Origin: Streptomyces sp. B21-105
Lineage (GTDB): Bacteria > Actinomycetota > Actinomycetes > Streptomycetales > Streptomycetaceae
Assembly: GCF_036898465.1 (NCBI RefSeq)
Contig: NZ_JARUMJ010000003.1
Span: 1-18,325 of the forward strand
Length of the DNA stretch: 18,325 nt
Direction of reading: 5' to 3'
Shown: piece after piece, positions 5,962 to 12,451 of the stretch
Numbering within the stretch: position 1 is the first letter of the stretch
Layout: the number at the start of each line of letters is the position of its first letter
Made by a program: the position numbers and the translations under genes
Notes under the pieces: generated by a model
Told to the model about the DNA's origin: nothing
The model's input: the letters and a program-made list of their open reading frames with translations, nothing else
The model's database searches: none

Positions 5962-6268
5962 GCTCCAGCGCCTGGTGGGCGGCGAGCGAACCGAGGAGAC
6001 AGCCGAGGAGGCGGCCCGCCTGCTCGAGGAGTACCGCCGGGAGGAGGCTCGCGCGCGCAGGCCGGAGCCGACGGCCGAGGAGACGGCGGCGGCGGCGCGG
6101 GCTGAGGAGGACCGGCGTTGGCGGCGGACGCTCACGCGGATCGGCCGCGGTCGCGGTGCGGCGTCGACGGTCGTCTGGTCGCCGGGTGCCGGCCGTGAGG
6201 GCGAGCGGGCGTGGGTGCGGCAGAACGAGGAGCGAACGTATCTGCGGCGGTCGTCGCCGTGGCGGTGA
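5933..6268 (+). CDS. Hypothetical Glu/Arg-rich coiled-coil protein
   Basis: About 111 residues from ATG 5933 (or the adjacent ATG 5936), with GAGGAGG upstream inside the end of the previous gene and a 29-bp overlap with it, so the two are co-translated. It begins MMTLTQIRRELQRLVGG and continues as a highly charged helix (EEAARLLEEYRREEARAR) typical of a coiled coil, ending in a basic tail (YLRRSSPWR). The frame is open further upstream, but that part is the shadow of the preceding gene. No family is recognised. It could partner the acidic-tailed protein encoded just before it. Confidence 0.65.
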   Translation: MMTLTQIRRELQRLVGGERTEETAEEAARLLEEYRREEARARRPEPTAEETAAAARAEEDRRWRRTLTRIGRGRGAASTVVWSPGAGREGERAWVRQNEERTYLRRSSPWR

Positions 6269-6275
6269 CAGGGAG

Positions 6276-6317
6276 CGGCCCCGGCAAGCCTGGGGAGCCT
6301 GGGGTGCGCCGGGGCCG
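6276..6317 (+). terminator. Terminator after the 5146-6268 gene pair
   Basis: CGGCCCCGGC (6276-6285) and GCCGGGGCCG (6308-6317) form a perfect 10-bp stem eight bases past the stop codon at 6268. The 22-nt loop itself contains AGCCTGGGG twice. Confidence 0.7.
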
Positions 6318-6337
6318 TCGTTGAACTGGCGTCCACG

Positions 6338-6508
6338 CTAGTCCCGGATTCGGCGGGTGGGGAGGGGTCGGTCCGGGTGTTCACCTGTTCGCGGGGTTCG
6401 GGCTGTCGTACACCTCTGGCACTTTTGACGCGGCCGCTGGTCCGGGGCGGGATTCCCGTACAGCGGGACGACGTGCTCGTGCTCCTGGTGGTCGTCGGTG
6501 TACGTCAT
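6338..6508 (-). CDS. Possible 56-aa small protein
   Basis: ATG at 6508 opens MTYTDDHQEHEHVVPLYGNP, whose first 30 or so residues have natural composition and strong GC3, followed by CQRC and a basic Arg/Pro tail. There is no recognisable ribosome site, and third-position GC falls in the second half. The frame remains open upstream but without coding character. It lies downstream of the HTH gene at 6615-7346, beyond that gene's terminator-like hairpin. It may be a real small gene, a remnant or noise; no function is suggested. Confidence 0.33.
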   Translation of the reverse strand: MTYTDDHQEHEHVVPLYGNPAPDQRPRQKCQRCTTARTPRTGEHPDRPLPTRRIRD

Positions 6509-6566
6509 CTCGGAGACGTACAGCGGGCGCCGGTGACGTACAGGGCGACGCAGGCCGGGAACGACG

Positions 6567-6598
6567 GAGCCCCGCCGGGCGGTGGCCGGGCGGGGCTC
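6567..6598 (-). terminator. Terminator of the 6615-7346 gene
   Basis: GAGCCCCGCC (6567-6576) and GGCGGGGCTC (6589-6598) are perfect inverted repeats with a 12-nt loop, 16 bp past the stop codon at 6615. Confidence 0.75.
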
Positions 6599-6614
6599 GG
6601 GTGGTGCGGTGCCG

Positions 6615-7346
6615 TTACGCGTGCCGGGCGTGCTCGACGTCGGCGGCACGGACGACGGAGACGGTTGGCTGCCCTTCGTCGTTGAGGCCGGCGCACCCGC
6701 AACGGTCGTTGTGCGCGGCGAACTGGTACGTGCAGCCGCCGATGTGGATCGGCAGTCCGTCGTCGGTCCGCGCCGCCTCGGTGTACTTCCGGAACCGTTG
6801 GTAGGCGGCCTGCCGGGTGGTGCCGAGCACCTTGCCGATCCTGTCCCAGGTGACGTCCTTGGCCCGCGCGGTTGCGCCCGCCGTGGGGGCGTAGGCGGCA
6901 ACCAGCGCCTCCATGCGGGCGACGGTGGCGAGCACGACGAGCGGTCGCTCGACGGCGAGCTGCTTCACGTGCTCCGCCACGGTGTCGAGCGCGTCGGAGA
7001 GTTCGGGCGGCATCGCCGTGCCCAGGAGTGAGGCGATGTGCTCCCGGGCCCAGTTCCAGTACGGGCCGTCGTTGTACTCGAACCCGTCGGTCATCTCGTG
7101 GTCGTCGAAGTAGACGGGGTGGATCTCCTTCGCGCGCCAGCCGCACGCGCACGCAGCCTTCACCCCGGCGGCCAAGGGACGGCCGTCCCGGCCGTGGTAG
7201 AGCCACCACGCGCTGTTCGGCGCGGCGTCCCCGTTGGTCAGCGGGACCTGGATCGGCTCCGGCTCGGTGCCGTCGGCGAGGACGGCCACGGCGTAGCCCT
7301 CGTGGTCGTAGAGGTCGGCGTCCGGGTCCTCATGTACCCATCCCAT
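6615..7346 (-). CDS. Hypothetical protein with C-terminal HTH-like segment
   Basis: A 243-aa soluble protein of unknown family. The N-terminal third is acidic and aromatic (LYDHEGYAVAVLADGTEPEP), and CACGW at 66-70 may be part of a metal site. The middle (110-160) is helical. Residues 165-190 (VTWDRIGKVLGTTRQAAYQR) look like a sigma-factor- or transposase-type helix-turn-helix, and the C-terminus has GGCTYQF and RCGCAG. The ATG at 7346 follows AAAGGAG at good spacing. That ribosome site lies within the first of three dyad repeats that fill the DNA upstream, so expression is likely controlled by a protein binding there, perhaps this one. It is a single-gene unit with its own terminator. Confidence 0.75.
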   Translation of the reverse strand: MGWVHEDPDADLYDHEGYAVAVLADGTEPEPIQVPLTNGDAAPNSAWWLYHGRDGRPLAAGVKAACACGWRAKEIHPVYFDDHEMTDGFEYNDGPYWNWAREHIASLLGTAMPPELSDALDTVAEHVKQLAVERPLVVLATVARMEALVAAYAPTAGATARAKDVTWDRIGKVLGTTRQAAYQRFRKYTEAARTDDGLPIHIGGCTYQFAAHNDRCGCAGLNDEGQPTVSVVRAADVEHARHA

Positions 7347-7419
7347 GTCAAGGCTCCTTTACGCGTCGATGCGTCAAGAGTCCTTTACGCGTGACGGACT
7401 GTCAAGGTTCCTTTACGAA
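7347..7419 (-). promoter_or_regulatory. Three spaced dyad repeats (putative operators) upstream of the HTH gene
   Basis: Near-identical 19-mers lie at 7347-7365 (GTCAAGGCTCCTTTACGCG), 7373-7391 and 7401-7419, with starts 26 and 28 bp apart. Each is a pseudo-palindrome, GTCAAGGnnCCTTTAC in two copies and with one changed base in the middle copy. The first copy contains the ribosome site of the downstream gene, so occupancy would block translation as well as transcription. They could also act as iterons. Confidence 0.65.
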
Positions 7420-7437
7420 CTCTCAGCGGCGGGCCGT

Positions 7438-7481
7438 CTGGAGGCCGGAGCGGGGCGGAGACAGGAGCGGCCGGCCTCCAG
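7438..7481. repeat. 11-bp perfect inverted repeat (long hairpin)
   Basis: CTGGAGGCCGG (7438-7448) and CCGGCCTCCAG (7471-7481) flank a 22-nt purine-rich loop in the divergent intergenic region between 7346 and 7590. It could be a terminator, a single-strand origin element or an operator. Apart from this and the dyads at 7347-7419, I see nothing in this gap except a short AT-rich patch near 7520-7540. Confidence 0.55.
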
Positions 7482-7589
7482 GCGGGTCGCGCCGACCGCG
7501 ACAGCGGGCGGCCTTGAACCAGTAGAGAAAATCTGAATCACCCCCCGGACCGGCCGCGCCACAAGACCCGCCGCGTACCGTCGTGCAGC

Positions 7590-8069
7590 GTGACTACCGT
7601 TGAGACACCGAAAGACGCATGCGCCTGGTGCGGCGGACCGGTTCCTCCCAGCCGGGGGACGAAGCCGCGGGCGTACTGCAAACGGGGCTGCGTCCAGCGC
7701 GCGCACGAGGCCAGGAAGCTAGAGAAGCAGCTCCAGGCCGTCCGCGAGGAGGAGGCGGCGAAGCGCTCCGACAAGCTTGTGAACGCCTACCTGAAGGGGC
7801 GGGCCGAACAGGCTGAGCTACAGGCTGCAAAGTCACGTGACGATGTGGGGAGCGACCGAGGAAAGTCACGTGACGATGCTGAAAGAAAGTCACGTGACTT
7901 TCCAAACCCGCAGGTCACGGCATCCAACTCGGTGGGCTCGGCTACACCGTTGCCGCCGCCGAGGAAGGTCCGCCGCCGCGCCGGCCAAACGGCTTCCGCC
8001 ATGCCGCTGCCATGGTCGGTCGGAGAAAACGGGGAGCCGGACGATCCGCCACGGCGAACGGGCTCCTAG
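7590..8069 (+). CDS. Zinc-finger protein with (K)SRD repeats
   Basis: A 159-aa protein. Residues 11-34 form a CxxC-x15-CxxxC zinc finger (Cys11, Cys14, Cys30, Cys34) with the same spacing as the N-terminal finger of the rolling-circle initiator encoded at 15566. Residues 38-75 are a charged helix (KLEKQLQAVREEEAAKRSDK). Next come three KSRD units encoded by repeated GTCACGTGAC palindromes, then a low-complexity basic and Pro-rich tail. The GTG at 7590 has no ribosome site, but TACCGT lies eight bases before it, so a leaderless mRNA is possible. The function is unknown. The shared finger suggests binding to the same kind of DNA as the initiator, or domain exchange between the two genes. Confidence 0.7.
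   Translation: MTTVETPKDACAWCGGPVPPSRGTKPRAYCKRGCVQRAHEARKLEKQLQAVREEEAAKRSDKLVNAYLKGRAEQAELQAAKSRDDVGSDRGKSRDDAERKSRDFPNPQVTASNSVGSATPLPPPRKVRRRAGQTASAMPLPWSVGENGEPDDPPRRTGS
7832..7902. repeat. Three GTCACGTGAC palindromes inside the zinc-finger gene
   Basis: The perfect 10-bp palindrome GTCACGTGAC lies at 7832-7841, 7865-7874 and 7889-7898. All three copies are preceded by AAA. The third extends to an 18-bp perfect palindrome, GAAAGTCACGTGACTTTC (7885-7902). The first two share 17 bases in a row, AAAGTCACGTGACGATG. The core TCACGTGA is also the core of parS. Candidate protein-binding cluster; the binder is unknown. Confidence 0.65.
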
Positions 8070-8198
8070 CGGAGCGACCCAACGGCGCCCAGACACTGCG
8101 CGGCAGCAGCTGCTCCCCATCGGCCCCCGCCGGGCCGCCAGGTCGCCTCACGCGCCCGCATCTGTGACGGCGGGGGTACGGCGGCCCGCCCCGTTTCC

Positions 8199-8232
8199 TG
8201 CCCGGCAGACGGCCGTTCAGGCCCGCCGGGCA
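8199..8232 (+). terminator. Possible terminator after the zinc-finger gene
   Basis: TGCCCGGC (8199-8206) and GCCGGGCA (8225-8232) form an 8-bp stem with an 18-nt loop in the convergent gap 8070-8380. Apart from this and the hairpin at 8336-8361, I see no gene or repeat in that gap. Confidence 0.45.
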
Positions 8233-8335
8233 CCCCTCCCCTTCCCGCCGGCCTTGAGCCACGAGCACAACGGCGATGGGGTCAGTCGGCGGGCGGCTGG
8301 CCATGTAAACCGCCCACGGATGCCGGACAGCAGAA

Positions 8336-8361
8336 AGCCCCCGGCATCGTTGGCGGGGGCT
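8336..8361 (-). terminator. Terminator of the GntR repressor gene
   Basis: AGCCCCCG (8336-8343) and CGGGGGCT (8354-8361) form an 8-bp stem 20 bp past the repressor stop codon. On the minus strand the stem is followed by TTCTG, so with the stem's last T there is a short T run. Confidence 0.65.
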
Positions 8362-8380
8362 CCGGCGGGGATTCGTGTGA

Positions 8381-9100
8381 TCAGCTCAGCGGCGTCGACC
8401 ACTTCAGCACGGTGGATCCGTGGCACACCTTCACGGCGACCTCGACGATCCTGCCGTCGGTGAGGAAGACGGTGCGAACGACCTGGGTGACGATGACGGC
8501 CCCCGTCAGTCCGAGGGATTCCTTCTCGGGCTCGGTGGCGAGCCGGGACGTCACCTCCTCGAGGACCCTGTCCTGTGCGACGCCGAGGCGTTCGGCTGCC
8601 AGTTCCCGGGATGCGCCGGTGGAGACCGGCTGTGTGAGTTCCGGGGTGGCTTCGATGACGAACGCGGCGTAGTACGAGGACGACAGGTGTACGGGAGCGC
8701 CGTCCCGGCTGACGACGCGTCGGCGGACGTGTACGGGGGTGCCCGGCTCCACTTCGAGTCGGGCGGCCACCGTCTCGTCGGCGCCCACCGTGCCGACTTC
8801 AAGGATGCGGGACGTCTCCCCAGCGGCCAGGGCCTTCCCCGTGGCTGCATGGTTGCGGACGCGGGCTGCGATGTTGTCGCTCGCTGGGCGCGTCACCACG
8901 GTCCCCGTGCCGGTACTGGCCCGGGTCAGTCCCTCCGCCTTCAAGACCTTGTAAGCCCTCACGGCGGTCGCGTTCGACACGCCGAAGATCTCCACGACCT
9001 CCCTGACCGTCGGCATCCGGTCTCCGGGGGACATGGCCCCGGTGCGGATCAGGTTCCGGAAGTGTTCTGCGATCTCTGCGTACCCCGTCGTTCCAGCCAT
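8381..9100 (-). CDS. korSA: GntR-family repressor with UTRA domain (KorSA-like)
   Basis: A 239-aa transcriptional regulator. Residues 7-70 are the GntR winged helix (YAEIAEHFRNLIRTGAMSPG, then VREVVEIFGVSNATAVRAYK). Residues about 90-235 form an UTRA/HutC-type effector domain (VHVRRRVVSRDGAPVHLSSS). In Streptomyces plasmids and pSAM2-like elements, this type of protein (KorSA, KorA, TraR) sits divergently next to tra and represses it, preventing the lethal effect of uncontrolled TraB. The start at ATG 9100 is chosen because AAGGAGAG lies just upstream; longer frames run into the traA gene. The 121-bp divergent gap holds three operator-like repeats over a good promoter. Assignment to KorSA rests on family and position. 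Confidence 0.88.
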   Translation of the reverse strand: MAGTTGYAEIAEHFRNLIRTGAMSPGDRMPTVREVVEIFGVSNATAVRAYKVLKAEGLTRASTGTGTVVTRPASDNIAARVRNHAATGKALAAGETSRILEVGTVGADETVAARLEVEPGTPVHVRRRVVSRDGAPVHLSSSYYAAFVIEATPELTQPVSTGASRELAAERLGVAQDRVLEEVTSRLATEPEKESLGLTGAVIVTQVVRTVFLTDGRIVEVAVKVCHGSTVLKWSTPLS

Positions 9101-9125
9101 GTGCTCTCTCCTTCCCCACATCGAG

Positions 9126-9169
9126 TGCTCTACCTTTGTATTGCCTTGCTCTACCTCTTGTTCTACATT
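9126..9169 (+). promoter_or_regulatory. tra promoter with three operator-like repeats
   Basis: TTGCCT (9141-9146) and TACATT (9164-9169), 17 bp apart, make a good vegetative promoter reading toward traA. TGCTCTACCT occurs at 9126-9135 and 9147-9156, and a variant TGTTCTACAT at 9159-9168, so the second and third copies fill the spacer and cover the -10 box. The region is unusually AT-rich for this DNA. A repressor bound here, presumably the GntR protein, would shut the promoter. Confidence 0.65.
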
Positions 9170-9221
9170 GCTTCGCAGAGCGCAGCAAGACAACGGAAGC
9201 ACATGACCGGGAGGAGAGGCC

Positions 9222-9755
9222 ATGGCGAACCCCAGCACCAACGGGACCTCGGCCAACGGCAGGGCCAGCAGGGACAACAAGTTCGCGAACGCGGGTGCGG
9301 CGGCCGGCGGTTTCATCGGCGCCATGGGCGGCTCGTTCGTCCCGCCGGTGAGCGTCACGATCAACCGCACGACCAACAAGGGCGGCCAGCAGTCCGGCAG
9401 CGGCCGTCAGTCGCAGTTCATCCTCGGCGAGCCGGAGTTCAACAACACCGACGACGTCCGCAACTACTGCAACCACCTGCGGGCGCTGATGATCCAGGCG
9501 GCCATCGAGTTGGCCATGGCCGCGAAGATCCTGGAGGCCCGGCTGGGCCAGGCTGCGCCGATGCCGGGTGAGAACGCGGTCCAGACCCGGATGCGCGCCA
9601 AAAAGGTGGCCTGGAAGTTGAAGCGGGCCTCCGACGGGGCCACGGCCGCCGCGAAGAACGCCGTCGCCGCATACGGAGCCTTCCAGCGCGAGTACGCCGA
9701 CCTGATGCGCCCGCGCCCCCAGCGCCCCGCGACCACCAACCCGTTCAAGTTCTGA
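9222..9755 (+). CDS. traA: Plasmid transfer protein TraA-like
   Basis: A 177-aa protein directly upstream of traB. The first 65 residues are Gly/Asn/Ser-rich (NAGAAAGGFIGAMGGSFVPP), and the rest is helical (DVRNYCNHLRALMIQAAIEL ... AKKVAWKLKRASDGA), ending in a Pro-rich tail. Streptomyces plasmids often carry a protein of this size and pattern at this position, annotated as plasmid transfer protein TraA; its biochemical role is not established. The ATG has GGGAGGAG just upstream, and traB starts 14 bp after the stop, so the two are co-expressed from the 9141-9169 promoter. There is no signal peptide or clear membrane segment apart from the Gly-rich stretch. Confidence 0.7.
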   Translation: MANPSTNGTSANGRASRDNKFANAGAAAGGFIGAMGGSFVPPVSVTINRTTNKGGQQSGSGRQSQFILGEPEFNNTDDVRNYCNHLRALMIQAAIELAMAAKILEARLGQAAPMPGENAVQTRMRAKKVAWKLKRASDGATAAAKNAVAAYGAFQREYADLMRPRPQRPATTNPFKF

Positions 9756-9769
9756 GAGGCGGTAGCTCG

Positions 9770-11782
9770 ATGGCCAGCAAGGACCTTTCGCAGCAGCACG
9801 AAGACCGCCTCAACTCGGGATCGGGGACCGCCGGGATCGGGACCTGGCTCGTCCACAGGGCCAAGCCCTTCACCCCGGCCTGGATCGTCACGGGCGGCGT
9901 CGGCGCGGCCGGTGCCGGCGCCCACGTGATGTGGGCGGAGTCGCCGTGGGCGGGCGTCGGCCTCACCCTCGCCTCGGTCGGTCTGACGGCCGCGACCTGG
10001 TGGGCGGGCAAGTCGACCGGCCCCCAGCGCAGGTTGCATTCTGCGATCACGGTGGCGGCGGGGTCGTCGTGGCTGACCGCGGCCGCGCTGTCCGGCCCGC
10101 TCACCGGCCCGCTACCCGACCTGTTCGTAATGGGCGGTGCGACCCTCGCCCTGACCTGGAACATCCGGCAGGTCATGCGCTCCAGCGGCGCCGAGACGAC
10201 CGGGGCGGACTCTGACAAGGGCCTCCTGGAGAAGGTCGGCCTGGCCCGCACCAAGCTCCGCGACGTGCGTGTCGAGCCGAACCGGGTCATCGTCCCGTTC
10301 GAGCTGCCTGCCGGGGAACTCACAAACGAGGACGTGACGAAGGCGATCCCGAGGATCGCGAGCGCCCTCGATGTGCCGACGACCGCGATCCGCGTCCAAC
10401 ACGATCCCGACTCCGCACGGAAGGGGACGTTCGTCATCGTGCCCGAGGACATGCTCAAGACGCCGACCATGTACCCGGGCCCGTTCGCCCCCGGCCAGTC
10501 CATCGCCGTGCCGCTGCGGATCGGCGTCTACGACGACGGAAGCGACCTGGTGCTGCCGCTCCTGGACGCGATCCACATGCTCGTCATGGGGATGACCGGC
10601 TCCGGCAAGACCGAGGGCGCCCTCGACCTGTTCTTTGAGTTGCTGACGCGGAAGGACGTCACGGTCTGGCTCGCCGACGCGGCCAAGGCCGGGCAGGACT
10701 TCCAGCCGCTCCTTCCAGCCCTCGACTGGGCAGCGCTCGACACCCCGTCCGCCGGCGCGATGGTCGCCGCCGTCCAGGCCGTCATCCCCGCCCGTACCGC
10801 CTGGCTGCGCGACCACGCGTACAGGGCATGGGAGCCGGCGGCCGCCGAGACGCAGACCGACCCCACCCACTCCTGCGCCACGTCGGGCGCGTGCCGCTGC
10901 CCCGGCATGCCGTACCTGGTGGCGTGGATGGAGGAGGCCGCCAAGCTCCTGCGAGACCTCGGGGACGACGTGTTTACCGGAATCGCGCAGGAGGCCCGTT
11001 CGGCGGGCGTCTCGCTGGTGGTGTCGATGCAGCGTGCGTCCGGCTACCAGCTCTCCACCGACACCCGCGCCTCGCTCCCGGCCGCGATGTGCTTCGGCGT
11101 GCGGGGCGACGACGCCTCGTTCGCCCTCCCCGAGGAGGTTCTGGAGGCAGGTGCCAACCCGGCGGCCTGGGGCAACAAGCGCAAGGGCTACGTCTACATG
11201 GTGTCCGCCGGGGTCGACGAGGACCTGTACGCCAACCCGGCCCGCACGTTCTGGACCGGCCCGTCCGGCGAGTACGAGAAGGCCGCCGGGTGGATCGTCC
11301 AGCAGTTCGCCGGGGTACGGCCCGCGCTCGACTCGGTGACGGCCGCCGCCGCCGCGAAGGTCGCGGGCGACCTGTTCACCAACCGCGCCGCCCGTGTCGG
11401 CGCACCGCTCGCCCCGACCCCGGCGCCGCAGCTGACCGAGGAACAGGAGTCGGTCCGGGAGGTCGCCGCGCTCGTCGACGCCGAGGACGCCGAGCTGGAC
11501 GCCACGGCCGAACTCCCCTCGCCTGAGGCCACCACGGAGCTCCCGGCGGCCAAGCCGTCGACCGAGGAGGCCCGCGAGCTCCTGGACGACATGGTGCGGA
11601 TGCTCGCTTCGGTCGGCCCCGGCACCGTCGCGGTCCGCGACCTCGGTCCGTACCTCGAACAGATCGGCCGTGACCGCTCCTGGGTCTCCAAGGAGCTGAA
11701 GCGGCTGTCCGAGGAGGGCCGTCTGGCCGCGACTGGCGAGGCGGGCGTGTACCGCCTCATTCCCTCGCTCGCCGGAGTCTGA
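9770..11782 (+). CDS. traB: FtsK/SpoIIIE-family conjugative DNA translocase (TraB/TraSA)
   Basis: A 670-aa septal DNA translocase. In Streptomyces conjugation a single TraB protein forms a membrane hexamer that moves double-stranded plasmid DNA to the recipient. Two or three membrane segments lie at about 35-55, 60-80 and 92-130. Walker A is GMTGSGKT (274-281), the Walker B strand is YLVAWMEEA (382-390), and SLVVSMQRASGYQLSTDTRA (415-434) is the conserved FtsK-type segment after it. HSCATSGACRC (368-377) is a Cys-containing insertion. Residues about 590-665 (VRDLGPYLEQIGRDRSWVSK) are a winged helix, corresponding to the DNA-reading gamma domain that recognises short repeats in clt. Such repeats begin seven bases past the stop codon. 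The ATG follows GAGAGGCGG. Confidence 0.93.
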   Translation: MASKDLSQQHEDRLNSGSGTAGIGTWLVHRAKPFTPAWIVTGGVGAAGAGAHVMWAESPWAGVGLTLASVGLTAATWWAGKSTGPQRRLHSAITVAAGSSWLTAAALSGPLTGPLPDLFVMGGATLALTWNIRQVMRSSGAETTGADSDKGLLEKVGLARTKLRDVRVEPNRVIVPFELPAGELTNEDVTKAIPRIASALDVPTTAIRVQHDPDSARKGTFVIVPEDMLKTPTMYPGPFAPGQSIAVPLRIGVYDDGSDLVLPLLDAIHMLVMGMTGSGKTEGALDLFFELLTRKDVTVWLADAAKAGQDFQPLLPALDWAALDTPSAGAMVAAVQAVIPARTAWLRDHAYRAWEPAAAETQTDPTHSCATSGACRCPGMPYLVAWMEEAAKLLRDLGDDVFTGIAQEARSAGVSLVVSMQRASGYQLSTDTRASLPAAMCFGVRGDDASFALPEEVLEAGANPAAWGNKRKGYVYMVSAGVDEDLYANPARTFWTGPSGEYEKAAGWIVQQFAGVRPALDSVTAAAAAKVAGDLFTNRAARVGAPLAPTPAPQLTEEQESVREVAALVDAEDAELDATAELPSPEATTELPAAKPSTEEARELLDDMVRMLASVGPGTVAVRDLGPYLEQIGRDRSWVSKELKRLSEEGRLAATGEAGVYRLIPSLAGV

Positions 11783-11788
11783 GGCGGC

Positions 11789-11912
11789 CCGCACAGCCGC
11801 ACACCCCCGCACAGCCGCACAGTGCGAATCCCCACGTCACACGGCGTGTGAATAGGGCCGCACACCGCCCCGCACACCGCCGCACAGCAAGAACGCACAC
11901 CCCGCCGCACAC
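11789..11912. repeat. CCGCACA repeat cluster, candidate clt (TraB recognition sequences)
   Basis: The 8-mer CCGCACA(G/C) occurs eight times, all in the same direction: 11789, 11797, 11807, 11815, 11858, 11870, 11880 and 11905. A one-mismatch copy lies at 11893. A dyad TCACAC/GTGTGA (11837-11851) separates the two groups. Streptomyces TraB proteins bind clusters of 8-bp repeats (TRS) in the clt locus, often just beyond traB. The position and repeat length fit that model; the binding itself is inferred. Confidence 0.75.
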
Positions 11913-11970
11913 GACGGACCGCCCCGCAGCAACCGGGGCGGCCCGCCCGATGACCACGGAGGTAGAGCCC

Positions 11971-12447
11971 GTGACCACCGATCCGAAGTATCCCCTCACC
12001 GAGACCGAGGCGTCCGCCGAGGCGGCCCGACTGATCCGGGAGGCGTACCGGCAGGAAGTGCCGGCCGCGCCGACCAGCTTCCGCGACCACTCCCCCGTTC
12101 CCGCCTTCGGCGACGCGCCCCCCGTTCTGCAGGACGACCGCCGGATCGTCCCCCAGTGGGCAGCCGGGGTCGCCGTGGCCTCGATCGGCGTCGGTGCCGG
12201 CGTCACCGGCCTCGGCTGCGGCGTCTGGCTCGTACTGCAGGGGCTTTCGTCCGTGACCCTGTTCGGAGTCCTCGCCATCGCTGCCCCGTTCGCCGGGGCC
12301 GCCATGGTGGCCACCGCCGTTGGCTCCGCCATCTCCAAGGCCAAGAGGGCGTCGACCACGAACATCTATCGGGGGTCGGTCGTCCAGCGCACGGAGATCA
12401 CGTCGACCGCGCGCGGTATCGGCGCCCGCTCCCGGATCGAGGGCTGA
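11971..12447 (+). CDS. Spd-type two-helix membrane protein
   Basis: A 158-aa protein. The GTG at 11971 is chosen because GGAGGT lies seven bases upstream; longer frames run back through the clt repeats. Residues 1-60 are polar, followed by two hydrophobic segments at about 63-90 (WAAGVAVASIGVGAGVTGLG) and 94-120 (VTLFGVLAIAAPFAGAAMVA). The tail is basic and Thr/Arg-rich (QRTEITSTARGIGARSRIEG). It sits between traB and spdB, where small hydrophobic Spd proteins that help plasmid spread along the mycelium are encoded. The stop is four bases before the next start, indicating coupling. No named domain is recognised. Confidence 0.75.
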   Translation: MTTDPKYPLTETEASAEAARLIREAYRQEVPAAPTSFRDHSPVPAFGDAPPVLQDDRRIVPQWAAGVAVASIGVGAGVTGLGCGVWLVLQGLSSVTLFGVLAIAAPFAGAAMVATAVGSAISKAKRASTTNIYRGSVVQRTEITSTARGIGARSRIEG

Positions 12448-12451
12448 CGCG

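Noticed and set aside
8381..9379. 332-codon version of the GntR repressor
   Set aside because: The extra 93 residues overlap the promoter region and traA and lack homology; ATG 9100 has a good ribosome site.
10112..11812. 566-codon minus-strand frame opposite traB
   Set aside because: Antisense shadow; the plus strand encodes a clear FtsK-type translocase with membrane segments and a P-loop.
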